DNA of 64,000 nucleotides from assembly GCF_001721685.1 (NCBI RefSeq), contig NZ_CP012502.1, positions 1,984,001-2,048,000 on the forward strand. Direction: 5' to 3'. Shown here in pieces: positions 46,239 to 56,919 of the stretch (its first letter is position 1; every line of letters begins with the position of its first letter). The notes under the pieces were generated by a model that saw only the letters and a list, made by a program, of their open reading frames with translations, was not told where the DNA came from and searched no databases. This DNA comes from Salisediminibacterium beveridgei. GTDB taxonomy: Bacteria; Bacillota; Bacilli; Bacillales; Salisediminibacteriaceae. The translations under genes were made by a program, and so were the position numbers.

Positions 46239-49200
46239 AATAATACCTCTTTTCTATTGAAATGATCGGCAGAATCAACCGCTTCGATACTGAATGTCAG
46301 CATTTCCAGCACTTTCACCACTGCACTGGCTGTATCCATGGACGTCAGGCAGGCAATTCCTCTCTCAACCGCTTCACGCCGGATTCGAAACCCATCTCTC
46401 GCCGGTTGTTTCCCCCGGGTAAAGGTGTTAATAATCAAATCAGCTTCCCCTTTTTCAATCACATCGAGCAGATCATGTTCACCTGTGCCGATTTTGCCAA
46501 TCACCGTTGAAGGAATGCCTTGTTCTTTCAAAAACGCTGCAGTACCTTCCGTAGCAAGCAGCTGATAGCCAATCTGATGAAAACGTCCCGCAATTTGGGC
46601 AGCTTCGGTTTTGTCTTTGTCCGCTGTTGTGATCAAGACAGTACCTTGGGTTGGAATGTGAATTCCAGATGCAATTAATCCTTTGTAAAGCGCTTTTTCC
46701 AATGTCAGGTCCGTACCGATGACTTCTCCGGTTGATTTCATTTCAGGTCCAAGAGAAATATCCACACTGCGGAGCTTAGCGAATGAGAAGACCGGGACTT
46801 TCACCGATACTTTACTTGTCTCCGGTAATAAACCTTCTACAAATCCCTGTTTTTTCAATGATTTACCTAAGATTGCTTTTGTGGCTGCATTGGCCATATT
46901 CATTCCTGTAACCTTACTGATGAATGGCACCGTTCTGCTTGATCTTGGATTGACTTCAAGCACCAACAGGCGATCTTTTTGAATCACGAATTGAATATTC
47001 ATCAACCCACGAATGTGAAAACCTTTGGCAAGCCTGATCGCTGCATCGGTGATGATTTCTTTCATTTCATTAGACAGCTTTTGCGGTGGATACACAGCAA
47101 TGGAGTCTCCCGAATGCACTCCTGCACGTTCGATATGCTCCATAATTCCAGGAACAACTGCCGTTTCTCCGTCACAGACAACGTCCACTTCAATTTCTGT
47201 TCCGGTAATGTACTCATCGATCAGCACCGGGTGTTTTCGGTTGACATTAACAGCCCTTTGCATATAATGATTCAACTCGGACTCGGTATTGACAATTTCC
47301 ATCGCTCTTCCGCCAAGCACATAAGAAGGACGAACTAGAACGGGATAACCGATGTCCTCTGCGATCGCAAGTGATTCCTCCACTGAAACTGCCGTTTTCC
47401 CTTCCGGCATTGGCAGACCGATATCATGAAGTCTCGCTTCAAAATAATTGCGGTTCTCACAGGCATCCATCTCTTCAAGGCTCGTACCAAGGAGCTTCAC
47501 ACCTCTTGCAACAAGACTGTCTGCCAGGTTAATCGCCGTTTGTCCTCCGAATTGAACCATAACGCCTACCGGCTGTTCATGTTCAATCACGTGCATCACG
47601 TCTTCGGTCGTTAACGGTTCAAAATATAATTTATCAGACACTTCAAAATCAGTACTGACTGTTTCAGGGTTGTTGTTGATAATGATGGCCTCATAGCCAG
47701 CTTCACGTATCGCTTTTACAGCATGAACAGTGGCATAATCAAACTCCACACCCTGTCCGATGCGGATCGGGCCGCTCCCCAATACAACAATGGATTTACA
47801 CTCTGTCACAACAGATTCTTCTTCAACTTCGTAACTGCTGTAATAATAAGGTGTTGCAGAGGTGAACTCTGCGGCGCATGTATCAACCATTTTATAAACC
47901 GGCTTCAACCGCTGGCTTTTTCGTATATCTTCTATTGTTTCCTCCGGAAGTTTTACCGCCTCTGCGATATATTCATCTGAAAAGCCAAGGACTTTCGCTT
48001 CTTGTAAAAGGTCTTTCCAGTTCGATGCATCCAGTCGATGTTCCAGTTCTATAATGCGTTGCAATTCACTGAGAAAATAGCGGTCCATCATCGTCATGCC
48101 GATCAGCTGATCCACTGTCCAGCCTCTTCTCAGACCTTCTGTTACAGCAAAAATCCGCTCATCGTGCTGTTTGCTTACCGCTTTTTCGAGCTCTGCCACG
48201 TCCATTTTCATAAAATCAGGGTGCATCAAGTGGTTAAATCCCGTTTCTGCAGAACGAACCGCTTTTAGAAATGATTCGCCAAAGGTTCTGCCAATCGCCA
48301 TAATTTCACCCGTTGCTTTCATTTGTGTCCCCAATGAGCGATTGGCTGCATCGAATTTATCAAATGGCCAGCGCGGAATCTTCGTCACGACATAATCAAG
48401 AGCCGGTTCAAAACTAGCATAAGTCACCTTCGTGATTGGGTTGATACACTCATCTAGTCTGTATCCGGCCGCGATCTTCGCGGACAGTTTCGCAATCGGG
48501 TAGCCTGCAGCTTTTGAAGCCAGTGCAGATGAGCGGCTGACACGCGGATTCACTTCGATGATATAGTACTGATCACTATGTGGATCCTGCGCCAGTTGTA
48601 CGTTACATCCGCCTTCAATTTCCAGAGCTCGTATAATGGCCAGAGACGCATTTCTAAGGCGTTGATAGTCCTTATCCGTCAGTGTCTGTGATGGTGCCAT
48701 GACGATGGAATCACCGGTATGGACACCTACAGGGTCGATATTTTCCATATTACAGATCACGATTGCTGTATCGTTGGCATCGCGCATCACTTCATATTCT
48801 ATTTCCTTAAATCCCGAAATGCTCTTCTCGATCAGACACTGATTCACAGGACTAGATTTCAGTCCGCCGTAAACGATTATCTCAAGTTCTTCCATGGTAT
48901 CAGCGATTCCGCCCCCTGTTCCGCCAAGCGTATAGGCGGGCCGCACAATCAAAGGAAGTCCGACTGAAGCAGCAAAACGCTTCGCTTCATCAACACTGTG
49001 AACGATATCGCTTTCCGGAACAGGCTGCTGCAATTCGTTCATCAGATTTCTGAAAGCTTCCCTGTCTTCAGCCTTGCGGATTGAACTGACCTCAGTTCCG
49101 AGGAGCTTTACTCCGTATTCATCAAGAATGCCGGATTCATGAAGTTCCACCGCAAGGTTTAATCCGGTTTGCCCGCCTAGTGTTCCTAAGAGCGCATCGG

Positions 49201-49447
49201 GTCGTTCCTTTCGGATGATCCGGCTCAGGAAATCGACGGTTAAAGGCTCCATATAAACTTTATCAGCAGTTGTGGTGTCTGTCATAATGGTTGCCGGATT
49301 CGAGTTGACCAGCACAACTTCATAGCCTTCTTCTTTCAATGCCTGACAGGCTTGGGTTCCTGCATAATCGAATTCGGCTGCCTGACCGATAATAATCGGT
49401 CCACTGCCGATCACAAGGATTTTATTGATATCAGTTCGTTTCGGCAT
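46235..49447 (-). CDS. pyrAB: Carbamoyl-phosphate synthase, large subunit
   Basis: Makes carbamoyl phosphate from ammonia, bicarbonate and two ATP. The 1070-residue protein is an internal duplication of ATP-grasp halves ([18 protein letters not shown] near residue 14 and [18 protein letters not shown] near 560) with a C-terminal allosteric MGS-like domain (about 930-1070). The start at 49447 follows GGAGG by seven bases and lies inside the end of pyrAA (17-base overlap); a six-codon extension is not used. Confidence 0.97.
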   Translation of the reverse strand: MPKRTDINKILVIGSGPIIIGQAAEFDYAGTQACQALKEEGYEVVLVNSNPATIMTDTTTADKVYMEPLTVDFLSRIIRKERPDALLGTLGGQTGLNLAVELHESGILDEYGVKLLGTEVSSIRKAEDREAFRNLMNELQQPVPESDIVHSVDEAKRFAASVGLPLIVRPAYTLGGTGGGIADTMEELEIIVYGGLKSSPVNQCLIEKSISGFKEIEYEVMRDANDTAIVICNMENIDPVGVHTGDSIVMAPSQTLTDKDYQRLRNASLAIIRALEIEGGCNVQLAQDPHSDQYYIIEVNPRVSRSSALASKAAGYPIAKLSAKIAAGYRLDECINPITKVTYASFEPALDYVVTKIPRWPFDKFDAANRSLGTQMKATGEIMAIGRTFGESFLKAVRSAETGFNHLMHPDFMKMDVAELEKAVSKQHDERIFAVTEGLRRGWTVDQLIGMTMMDRYFLSELQRIIELEHRLDASNWKDLLQEAKVLGFSDEYIAEAVKLPEETIEDIRKSQRLKPVYKMVDTCAAEFTSATPYYYSSYEVEEESVVTECKSIVVLGSGPIRIGQGVEFDYATVHAVKAIREAGYEAIIINNNPETVSTDFEVSDKLYFEPLTTEDVMHVIEHEQPVGVMVQFGGQTAINLADSLVARGVKLLGTSLEEMDACENRNYFEARLHDIGLPMPEGKTAVSVEESLAIAEDIGYPVLVRPSYVLGGRAMEIVNTESELNHYMQRAVNVNRKHPVLIDEYITGTEIEVDVVCDGETAVVPGIMEHIERAGVHSGDSIAVYPPQKLSNEMKEIITDAAIRLAKGFHIRGLMNIQFVIQKDRLLVLEVNPRSSRTVPFISKVTGMNMANAATKAILGKSLKKQGFVEGLLPETSKVSVKVPVFSFAKLRSVDISLGPEMKSTGEVIGTDLTLEKALYKGLIASGIHIPTQGTVLITTADKDKTEAAQIAGRFHQIGYQLLATEGTAAFLKEQGIPSTVIGKIGTGEHDLLDVIEKGEADLIINTFTRGKQPARDGFRIRREAVERGIACLTSMDTASAVVKVLEMLTFSIEAVDSADHFNRKEVLL

Positions 49448-50528
49448 AGTATTTCCTCCCGGCATGTTGATTCATAAGCTCATCAAATTGAATGAACAGT
49501 TCTTTTGCATCTTCCGGTCCTGCAGATGCTTCCGGATGATATTGGACGCTGAATGCTGGCGCGTGCCTGTGACGGATGCCCTCAACGGAATCATCGTTCA
49601 CGTTACGATGTGTGATTTCAAACGGCGTCTGCTCCAGTGATGCTGCATCAATGGCATAGCCGTGATTTTGCGAAGTAATCGCAATACGTCCCGAACTTAG
49701 ATCACGCACCGGATGGTTGGAACCCCGGTGACCGAATTTCATTTTGAACGTGCCAGCACCGCATGCTCTCGCTAAAAGCTGATGACCGAGACAGATGCCA
49801 AAAAGCGGTACCATACCAATGAGATCCTGCAGTGCTTCGATTGCTTCAGGAATATCTGCAGGATCTCCGGGACCATTACTGAGTACCAGACCATCAGGCG
49901 CATAGCTTAAGATTTCCTTTGACGTTGTGTTATAAGGAACCACAATCACATCGTATCCTTGTTCCAATAAGTCCCTTAAGATTCCCTTTTTCATCCCGTA
50001 ATCAATCAGAACCACCCGTTTACCATAGCCCGGATTCGCGTACGTTGTTTTCGTCGATACTTCCCTGACCTGGCCTGCAAGAGGCTTTGTACTCTTCAAG
50101 ATCTCAAGCACCTTTGTTGTATTTTCCTCAAATGGCACAATGGCTCCCCGCATTGCTCCTTGCTCGCGGATCATCCGGGTCAGCATGCGCGTATCGACTC
50201 CTGTAATACCGGGAACATCGATGGCTCTCAGCCACTCATCCAGTGATTGTCGCATTAAATGATGGCTGGGATCCTTTGCTGCATTCTTGACAACCACGCC
50301 TCTAAGCGCTGGTTTCATGCTCTCAAAATCATCCCGGTTGATTCCGTAATTGCCGATCAATGGGTAGGTCATTGTGATAATCTGTCCCGCGTAAGATGGA
50401 TCAGACATGATTTCCTGATAACCGGTCATGCCTGTTTGAAAAACCACTTCACCAAAGGAATCTTCCTTTGCTCCTAATGCTGTACCCATGAAGACAGCCC
50501 CGTTTTCGAGGATCAATTTCCGTTTCAT
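49431..50528 (-). CDS. pyrAA: Carbamoyl-phosphate synthase, small (glutaminase) subunit
   Basis: Hydrolyses glutamine to feed ammonia to PyrAB. The 365-residue protein has the N-terminal domain with [16 protein letters not shown] and the class I amidotransferase domain with [19 protein letters not shown] (catalytic Cys) and [12 protein letters not shown] (His, Glu). The ATG at 50528 shares a base with the pyrC stop. Confidence 0.97.
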   Translation of the reverse strand: MKRKLILENGAVFMGTALGAKEDSFGEVVFQTGMTGYQEIMSDPSYAGQIITMTYPLIGNYGINRDDFESMKPALRGVVVKNAAKDPSHHLMRQSLDEWLRAIDVPGITGVDTRMLTRMIREQGAMRGAIVPFEENTTKVLEILKSTKPLAGQVREVSTKTTYANPGYGKRVVLIDYGMKKGILRDLLEQGYDVIVVPYNTTSKEILSYAPDGLVLSNGPGDPADIPEAIEALQDLIGMVPLFGICLGHQLLARACGAGTFKMKFGHRGSNHPVRDLSSGRIAITSQNHGYAIDAASLEQTPFEITHRNVNDDSVEGIRHRHAPAFSVQYHPEASAGPEDAKELFIQFDELMNQHAGRKYYAETN

Positions 50529-51814
50529 CAAACTTCAGCCCCCATCCCTGTTCGTGTATATACAACCTTTCCGTTGTGTACGGTATGCACAGGCCAGCCA
50601 GTCAGATGTGTACCACCGAATGGCGTATTTTTGCCTTTTGATAAAAAGCTGGCCGGATCCACTTCCTGAATCATCTCCGGATCGATAATCGTAAAATCTG
50701 CATAGCCACCAGGATATAGCTCCCCTGCTTGCAGCTGAAATACTTCTGCCGGTTTAACAGTCAACCAGTCAATCAGTTGACTGATACTGATGAACCCTGC
50801 TTGAACCAGGTGAGTGTATAACAGCGGGAATGCTGTTTCAAAGCCAGTAATTCCAAAGGGAGCTCTTATCATCGGCTGCTCTTTTTCTTCTTTTGTGTGT
50901 GGGGCATGGTCTGTTGCAATGATATCCAGCGTACCATCGATCAATCCTTCAATTAATGCCTCCCGGTCTGCCTTGCTTCTCAGCGGTGGGTTCATTTTGT
51001 ACAGACTGTTATCTCCAGGGATATCTTCATCCGTCAGCACGAGATGATGAGGCGTCACCTCTGCTGTTACTCGAATTCCTGCTCGTTTAGCATCCCGAAT
51101 AACGCGGACCGATTCTTTTGTACTGACGTGACATACATGGTAATGAGCTCCCGTCGCCTCGGCTAACAGGCAGTCACGAGCAATATGAACGGATTCACTG
51201 ACTGAAGTAATCCCTTTGATTCCATGAGCCTGACTGAAGGTTCCTTCGTGAACGGCACCGCCATTCACGAGACTGATGTCTTCACAATGCGCGACAACTG
51301 GAATGTCTTCTTTTGCTGCTTCCTGCATCGCTCGATACATCATACCGGCAGATTTCACGCCTACCCCATCGTCGGTTATCGCCACCGCTCCGGCCTGTTT
51401 TAACCCCCTGACATTCACCAGTTCTTCACCGAGCTGCCGGATTGTAATTGAGGCATAAGGCAGTGCGGTAATGAAGCCATCCTTTTTCATCATTTGATTG
51501 ATTCTCGTCCATGTTTCCACCGTATCCGGCACAGGCCGTGTATTCGGCATAGCACAAATCGTAGTAAATCCGCCTTTTGCGGCAGCTTGTGTTCCGGTAA
51601 GAATCGTTTCTTTGGCTTCTCCGCCGGGCTCTCGCAAATGTACATGAAGATCCACGAGACCTGGAATCAACCATTTTCCTTTCACATCAATCCCTGATTC
51701 ATCCGGTTTAACAGATGTGATGGTGTCGATGGTTCCATCTTCTTCGTTTACCAATACGTGGACGTCTTTCATCCATGTTCCATTTGAATAGACAGTTGCA
51801 TGGTTATACCACAT
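50528..51814 (-). CDS. pyrC: Dihydroorotase
   Basis: Zinc enzyme that closes carbamoyl aspartate to dihydroorotate. The 428-residue protein has [12 protein letters not shown] (metal ligands), [17 protein letters not shown] and [13 protein letters not shown]. It overlaps the end of pyrB by 11 bases. Confidence 0.97.
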   Translation of the reverse strand: MWYNHATVYSNGTWMKDVHVLVNEEDGTIDTITSVKPDESGIDVKGKWLIPGLVDLHVHLREPGGEAKETILTGTQAAAKGGFTTICAMPNTRPVPDTVETWTRINQMMKKDGFITALPYASITIRQLGEELVNVRGLKQAGAVAITDDGVGVKSAGMMYRAMQEAAKEDIPVVAHCEDISLVNGGAVHEGTFSQAHGIKGITSVSESVHIARDCLLAEATGAHYHVCHVSTKESVRVIRDAKRAGIRVTAEVTPHHLVLTDEDIPGDNSLYKMNPPLRSKADREALIEGLIDGTLDIIATDHAPHTKEEKEQPMIRAPFGITGFETAFPLLYTHLVQAGFISISQLIDWLTVKPAEVFQLQAGELYPGGYADFTIIDPEMIQEVDPASFLSKGKNTPFGGTHLTGWPVHTVHNGKVVYTRTGMGAEV

Positions 51815-52706
51815 GAACAGGTGCCTCCTTTTTATGCAATGCTCTGACCAGTACTGCTTTTCTGACGGCTACACCGTTGTTCATCTGTTTGAAGATTCTT
51901 GAACGGCTGCATTCAACCAGCCGTGTATCAATTTCCACACCCCGGTTTACCGGAGCAGGATGCATAATGATAGCATCAGGTTTCATGCGGCGCTCCCGTT
52001 CAACGGTTAAACCGTAAGTGTTCAAATACGTGTCGGGATCGGACAAGCTTCCTGTATCATGCCGTTCGAGCTGAATCCTGAGAAGCATCAGCACATCTGC
52101 AAGGTGGACCGCTTCATCCATCGTCACAATTTTTTCCTCCGGGATCGAATCGTCAATCCACTCCCTTGGACCGGATACATAGACATCCGCACCGAGCCGC
52201 TCAAGGACTTCCATATTGGAATGTGCCACACGACTGTGGAGAATATCCCCTGCAATTACGACCTTGATTCCACGAAAGAGACCATATTCCTGCCTTATGG
52301 TCAATAAATCAAGTAAAGACTGGGTTGGGTGATCCCCTGAGCCGTCCCCTGCATTGATGATCGGGACAGTAATCCCTTCAAGTTGATCATAATACCGGGT
52401 TTCACCATGCCGGATAATAAAGGCGTCGCAGCCGATGGATTCGAGGGTTTTAGCTGTGTCATAAAGACTTTCACCCTTATTCACACTGGACGTGGCAACA
52501 TCGAAATGCAGTGTGTCGATACCGAGTTGTTTTTGAGCCATTTCAAAACTGCACTTCGTTCGGGTACTTGACTCGAAGAATAAATTCGCAATGATATGAC
52601 CATTTCGACTCCCCACATGCCTGACTTCATACAATCGTTCTGCATCATCGAGAATCCGTTCAATTTCCATCACAGACAAGTCTTTTAATGTCGTTAATGA
52701 CGCCAT
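51804..52706 (-). CDS. pyrB: Aspartate carbamoyltransferase, catalytic subunit
   Basis: Joins carbamoyl phosphate and aspartate. The 300-residue protein has [13 protein letters not shown] (carbamoyl phosphate site), [12 protein letters not shown] and [12 protein letters not shown]. No pyrI regulatory subunit is present, as in Bacillus. It is preceded by the third PyrR attenuator. Confidence 0.97.
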   Translation of the reverse strand: MASLTTLKDLSVMEIERILDDAERLYEVRHVGSRNGHIIANLFFESSTRTKCSFEMAQKQLGIDTLHFDVATSSVNKGESLYDTAKTLESIGCDAFIIRHGETRYYDQLEGITVPIINAGDGSGDHPTQSLLDLLTIRQEYGLFRGIKVVIAGDILHSRVAHSNMEVLERLGADVYVSGPREWIDDSIPEEKIVTMDEAVHLADVLMLLRIQLERHDTGSLSDPDTYLNTYGLTVERERRMKPDAIIMHPAPVNRGVEIDTRLVECSRSRIFKQMNNGVAVRKAVLVRALHKKEAPVHVV

Positions 52707-52743
52707 ATTCAGTCTCCTTTCGTTTTACAAATCCTATCCGCTT

Positions 52744-52839
52744 AAAAAAATACACACCCCGGGCAAAGGGTGTGTTAAAGCAGATCAAATCGTTTCACGG
52801 TTTGATCTGCTTTCACCCTTGGAAGTCTCCCGGACTTCC
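52744..52839 (-). promoter_or_regulatory. PyrR attenuator between pyrP and pyrB
   Basis: On the minus strand GGAAGTCCGGGAGACTTCC (52821-52839) is a PyrR-binding hairpin. CAAGGGTG just after it can pair with CACCCTTTG in the terminator arm, forming an antiterminator that encloses a strong stem (52777-52813). The terminator ACACACCC / GGGTGTGT with T run lies at 52744-52775. Confidence 0.88.
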
Positions 52840-52853
52840 TTAAAGGATGTACC

Positions 52854-54188
52854 TTATGCTGCGCCATCCGATTCAGAATCGCGCTGATTGTCTTCTGTCA
52901 TTTCTTCGAACATCTCTGAACTGGTTTTCACCCGGTCTCTGCCAGGAAGAATCATATTCAAAACAATACCGATAACGGCTGCCAAAGCGATGCCGGAGAT
53001 TTCAATCGTATCGGTGACCTGAATAAACGCTCCGCCGATTCCAATGATGAGAATCACCGATGAAATGATCAAATTACGTTTCTTACCGATATCCACATGA
53101 TTATCAATCAGCATGCGCATCCCATTCGAAGCAATGATCCCGAAAAGCAGGATGGAAACCCCGCCCATAACAGCAGTCGGGATCGTTGTAATGAGTGCGG
53201 AGACTTTACCAATAAATCCGAACCCGACAGCCAAAACTGCTGCGCCACCGATCACGAATGTACTGAACACTCTAGTCAGTGCGACCACACCGATATTTTC
53301 TCCATATGTAGTGTTTGGCGGGCCTCCAAGGAATGAACTGATAACAGTTGCCACACCGTCACCAAAAATTGACCGGTGCAGACCGGGTTTTTCCACGAAA
53401 TTTTTGCCGGCTACTTTACTGAGTACCATCTGATCTCCGATATGTTCAGAGAGCGTGACGAGTGCAATCGGCACCATGATCAAAATGATTTCAAACGAAA
53501 AATTTGGTGTATAAGTGACGTACGGCACCAGAAATTCCGGAGCTTGGATCCAGGCAGCTTCCTGAACCGGAGCAAAATCAACCAGCCCTTGCCATGCTGC
53601 AAAGGCATAACCTGTTGTAATCCCGAATAAGATCGGTATCAAGCCGAAGAAGCCTCTGAAGAAGATTGATGCCAAAATGGTAATCGCCAGCGTAAACATC
53701 GCTACCCCAAAATGCACTCCACTGTATGCCTCTGTTGCCGGATCGTTCATGGCCATATCGATGGCCACTGCAGCAAGTCCAAGTCCGATGACCATAATGA
53801 CCGGTCCCACTACAATCGGTGGAAGCAGCTTCATCAGCCAGTGGACACCCGTTGCCTTGATGATCAATGCAACAATTCCGTAAACGAGCCCGGCGAAGAA
53901 ACTTCCCACCATCGCACCTTCAGGACCGCCAATACTGATCGCAGCAATGATCGGCATAATAAAAGCGAATGACGAACCAAGATAAGCTGGAATTTGTCCT
54001 TTTGTGATGGCAAGATAAGCGAGTGTCCCAAGACCACTGGAAACCAGTGCCACTGCCGGACTCAGACCGGTTAACAGCGGAACAAGGATGGTTGCACCAA
54101 ACATAGCAAACAGATGCTGAATGCTCAGTACCAGCCATTTATCGAGTCTTGGCATTTCTTTAATTCCTACATCTTTGGGTTGATTCAT
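52854..54188 (-). CDS. pyrP: Uracil permease
   Basis: Membrane uracil:proton symporter of the NCS2 family, giving pyrimidine salvage inside the biosynthetic operon. The 444-residue protein has about 14 membrane segments; QHLFAMFGATILVPLLTG is near the N-terminus, LSEHIGDQ near residue 245 and FGGPPNTTYGENIGV-like SSFLGGPPNTTYGENIG near 290 hold the conserved Glu and substrate residues. The C-terminal tail is acidic. Confidence 0.96.
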   Translation of the reverse strand: MNQPKDVGIKEMPRLDKWLVLSIQHLFAMFGATILVPLLTGLSPAVALVSSGLGTLAYLAITKGQIPAYLGSSFAFIMPIIAAISIGGPEGAMVGSFFAGLVYGIVALIIKATGVHWLMKLLPPIVVGPVIMVIGLGLAAVAIDMAMNDPATEAYSGVHFGVAMFTLAITILASIFFRGFFGLIPILFGITTGYAFAAWQGLVDFAPVQEAAWIQAPEFLVPYVTYTPNFSFEIILIMVPIALVTLSEHIGDQMVLSKVAGKNFVEKPGLHRSIFGDGVATVISSFLGGPPNTTYGENIGVVALTRVFSTFVIGGAAVLAVGFGFIGKVSALITTIPTAVMGGVSILLFGIIASNGMRMLIDNHVDIGKKRNLIISSVILIIGIGGAFIQVTDTIEISGIALAAVIGIVLNMILPGRDRVKTSSEMFEEMTEDNQRDSESDGAA

Positions 54189-54213
54189 ATCGAATTCCTC
54201 CTTCTTTTTTCAA

Positions 54214-54319
54214 ACAAAAAACCCCTTTGAGATTCAAAGAGGTAATTCGCTCTCTTGTCACACGGCTATACGTGCAGAATAGAGGAGGAATATACCCCTT
54301 TCCAGTTTCTCTGAACTGG
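54214..54319 (-). promoter_or_regulatory. PyrR attenuator between pyrR and pyrP
   Basis: On the minus strand CCAGTTCAGAGAAACTGG (54302-54319) is a PyrR-binding hairpin, followed by the terminator ACCTCTTTGA / TCAAAGGGGT with six T (54214-54243). CCTCCCTTT upstream and GGGG after the hairpin offer the competing pairings. Confidence 0.85.
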
Positions 54320-54350
54320 TTTAAAGGGAGGTTTTTTGTTGTGCTTACAT

Positions 54351-54905
<555 letters not shown>

Positions 54906-54929
54906 TCATCGTTACTTGTAAGTGACAAT

Positions 54930-55049
54930 AAAAAACCGCCTGCAAGAGACAGGCGGGAAAGATGTGTGATCATACTGCAGAGGATTTATGCAAACCACTA
55001 CTGCAACAATGAATCCGATCGTCATCCTTCTCAGTCTCTCGGGACTGTC
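54930..55049 (-). promoter_or_regulatory. PyrR attenuator in front of pyrR
   Basis: On the minus strand GACAGTCCCGAGAGACTG (55032-55049) is the PyrR-binding hairpin. The terminator CCGCCTG / CAGGCGG with six T lies at 54930-54957, 33 bases before pyrR. Confidence 0.88.
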
Positions 55050-55072
55050 TTAAAGGTTCTTAAACTTTCATA

Positions 55073-55101
55073 ATTATGACACGCAACTGACGTTATGTCA
55101 A
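55073..55101 (-). promoter_or_regulatory. Promoter of the pyr operon
   Basis: On the minus strand a perfect TTGACA and CATAAT are spaced by 17 bases. The -35 overlaps the last codons of ylyB and the -10 lies 24 bases before the PyrR hairpin. Confidence 0.75.
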
Positions 55102-56022
55102 TGGATTTTGCCGGCGGATTTCTGCCAGTACATCCTGGAAATCCTGAGGCAAAGGAGCTTCAAATAATAAGTTCTCCCCACTTACAGGGTGAACAAAGCC
55201 GAGAGTCCTTGCATGTAATACTTGACCTTCAATAGAAAAATCATTTTTCTTCTTGGGTCCATATTTCGGGTCTGCCACGATTGGATAGCCGATATATTTC
55301 ATATGCACCCGAATTTGATGTGTGCGACCGGTTTCTAGTTCACAGAGTACGTGCGTAAATCCATTCAATCGCTCAATGACCTGGAAATGCGTCACAGCAT
55401 CTCGCGCGTTCTCATCTGTCACCGTCATTTTTTGACGGTCCTTTGGATCACGTCCGATTGGCGCATCCACAGTCCCTTTTTCATGGGGGATTGTTCCGTA
55501 GACAATCACCTCATACTGGCGGGTTGTTGTCTTGTTTTTAAGCTGTTCCACCAAAGACTCATGGGCGCGGTCATGCTTGGCTACCATGAGGAGGCCGGAT
55601 GTATCCTTATCAATGCGATGCACAATTCCAGGCCTTGCAACACCATTGATACCTGATAGATCGGTACAGTGTGCCATCAGACCATTTACAAGTGTGCCGG
55701 ATGGATGACCTGGAGCGGGGTGAACCACCATGCCTCTCGGTTTATTAACGACGATCACATCTTCATCTTCATACACAACATCCAAATTCATCTTTTCTGC
55801 GGTGATTTCCAGTTCTTCCACATCTGGAACGATCACTTCTATCGTATCACCAGTTTTGATTTTATAGTTCGCTTTTGTTACTGTTTCACCATTTACTAAG
55901 ACATGGCTATCCTGAATCAATGACTGCGTTCTGGTTCTTGTCCAGTCGTCAGATTGGTCAGCTAACCACTTATCCATTCGTCCATGATGTTCTTCAGCAA
56001 TAAATGTAAAGGTTTGGGTCAT
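55093..56022 (-). CDS. ylyB: RluD-family 23S rRNA pseudouridine synthase YlyB
   Basis: Isomerises uridines in 23S rRNA. The 309-residue protein has an N-terminal S4 domain (MDKWLADQ ... RTRTQSLIQDSHVLVNG, about 16-60) and the catalytic domain with GIVHRIDKDTSGLLMVAK, which holds the catalytic Asp (about 140), and ETGRTHQIRVHM. It overlaps lspA by four bases. Confidence 0.94.
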   Translation of the reverse strand: MTQTFTFIAEEHHGRMDKWLADQSDDWTRTRTQSLIQDSHVLVNGETVTKANYKIKTGDTIEVIVPDVEELEITAEKMNLDVVYEDEDVIVVNKPRGMVVHPAPGHPSGTLVNGLMAHCTDLSGINGVARPGIVHRIDKDTSGLLMVAKHDRAHESLVEQLKNKTTTRQYEVIVYGTIPHEKGTVDAPIGRDPKDRQKMTVTDENARDAVTHFQVIERLNGFTHVLCELETGRTHQIRVHMKYIGYPIVADPKYGPKKKNDFSIEGQVLHARTLGFVHPVSGENLLFEAPLPQDFQDVLAEIRRQNPLT

Positions 56023-56486
56023 ATCGATTTCCCCTGTCTTTTTTCTTCAATAATAAAATAAATCATCATCAATCCTACTCCAATGACCAATGCCATATCA
56101 GCGACATTAAAGATTGGAAAATTATAAGTGAAAATAAATACATCAATAAAATCCACAACTTCACCTTCGAGGAGCCTGTCAATGAAATTACCGATCGCAC
56201 CACCCAAAACCAACCCAAGTGAAATCCCGAAGAAACGAGAGTCCTTGGTTTGAGTAATAATCATATAGATAATCACACCTGCAACCACAACTGTAGCAAT
56301 GTAAAAAAGCCACATCTGCCCTTGAAGAATGCCAAAAGCCGCTCCAGCATTCCGGTGACTTGTCAGATATAAAAAACCTGATATCAGTTCAATACTTTGT
56401 CCTTGATCCATCTGTCTGACGACGATGTATTTTGTAATCTGGTCGAGCGCAATCACTAAAATTGCGATCAAATAATAGAACAGCAA
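56019..56486 (-). CDS. lspA: Lipoprotein signal peptidase
   Basis: Aspartic protease in the membrane that cleaves prolipoprotein signal peptides. The 155-residue protein has four membrane segments, LDQITKYIVV near the N-terminus, and the catalytic Asp residues in GNFIDRLLEGEVVDFIDV and FNVADMALVIG. A GGAGGGGA site precedes the start at 56486. Confidence 0.96.
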   Translation of the reverse strand: MLFYYLIAILVIALDQITKYIVVRQMDQGQSIELISGFLYLTSHRNAGAAFGILQGQMWLFYIATVVVAGVIIYMIITQTKDSRFFGISLGLVLGGAIGNFIDRLLEGEVVDFIDVFIFTYNFPIFNVADMALVIGVGLMMIYFIIEEKRQGKSI

Positions 56487-56576
56487 TGCGGATCCCCTCC
56501 GGATCGGTTAATAACTTAATGAACAATGGTTTAACCTTATAAGATAGCTCTGTTATCGTACATTATTGATTTCAAA

Positions 56577-56835
56577 AGTTCTCGGCGGACGCGTGCACCA
56601 CAGGCACCTGAGGATGATCTGCTCGAAGTGAACTACTCGCAGTGATTCCATCGCCCAGGAGCTTTCCCTCTGCGACTCCAGGTATTCGGCGCAATAAAAC
56701 CGTCTGCTCCTGTGGTTACCAGTCGCATGAAACCCATATCTACCATTCGCTTTATGAATGTGGATTTTCGGACTGCGCTTATCCCTCGGGCCTCGCCGCC
56801 TGTCGCTCTTTCCTTCCCACGATCAACAACAAGCT
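56577..56835. other. GC-rich intergenic segment of unknown kind between ileS and lspA
   Basis: The 433-base gap between ileS and lspA has AT-rich ends and a GC-rich core of about 250 bases. The core has an inverted pair ACCACAGG (56597-56604) and CCTGTGGT (56709-56716), a small palindrome CAGGCACCTG, and ends such as CTCGGCGGACGCG and CCTCGCCGCCTGTCGC. A 65-codon open frame on the plus strand has no ribosome site and no family resemblance. In B. subtilis the gene ylyA lies here; nothing like it is seen. It may be a decayed interspersed repeat. Confidence 0.4.
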
Positions 56836-56876
56836 TTAACAGAATTTTTATGATAAATGTTTCCCGTATTTCTTTA

Positions 56877-56914
56877 CAAATCTCCTGACCGTTGAATCAC
56901 AGTCAGGAGATTCT
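56877..56914 (-). terminator. Terminator after ileS
   Basis: AATCTCCTGAC and GTCAGGAGATT form an 11-pair stem with a 12-base loop directly after the ileS stop. The T run on the minus strand is poor. Confidence 0.65.
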
Positions 56915-56919
56915 TCATG

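Noticed and set aside
46235..49447. Internal repeat within pyrAB considered as a gene duplication event
   Set aside because: The two similar halves are the normal ATP-grasp duplication of all carbamoyl-phosphate synthase large subunits.
56642..56839. A 65-codon plus-strand frame in the ileS-lspA gap
   Set aside because: No ribosome site, odd composition (Cys, Ser, Pro) and no family resemblance; treated as part of the unexplained GC-rich segment.
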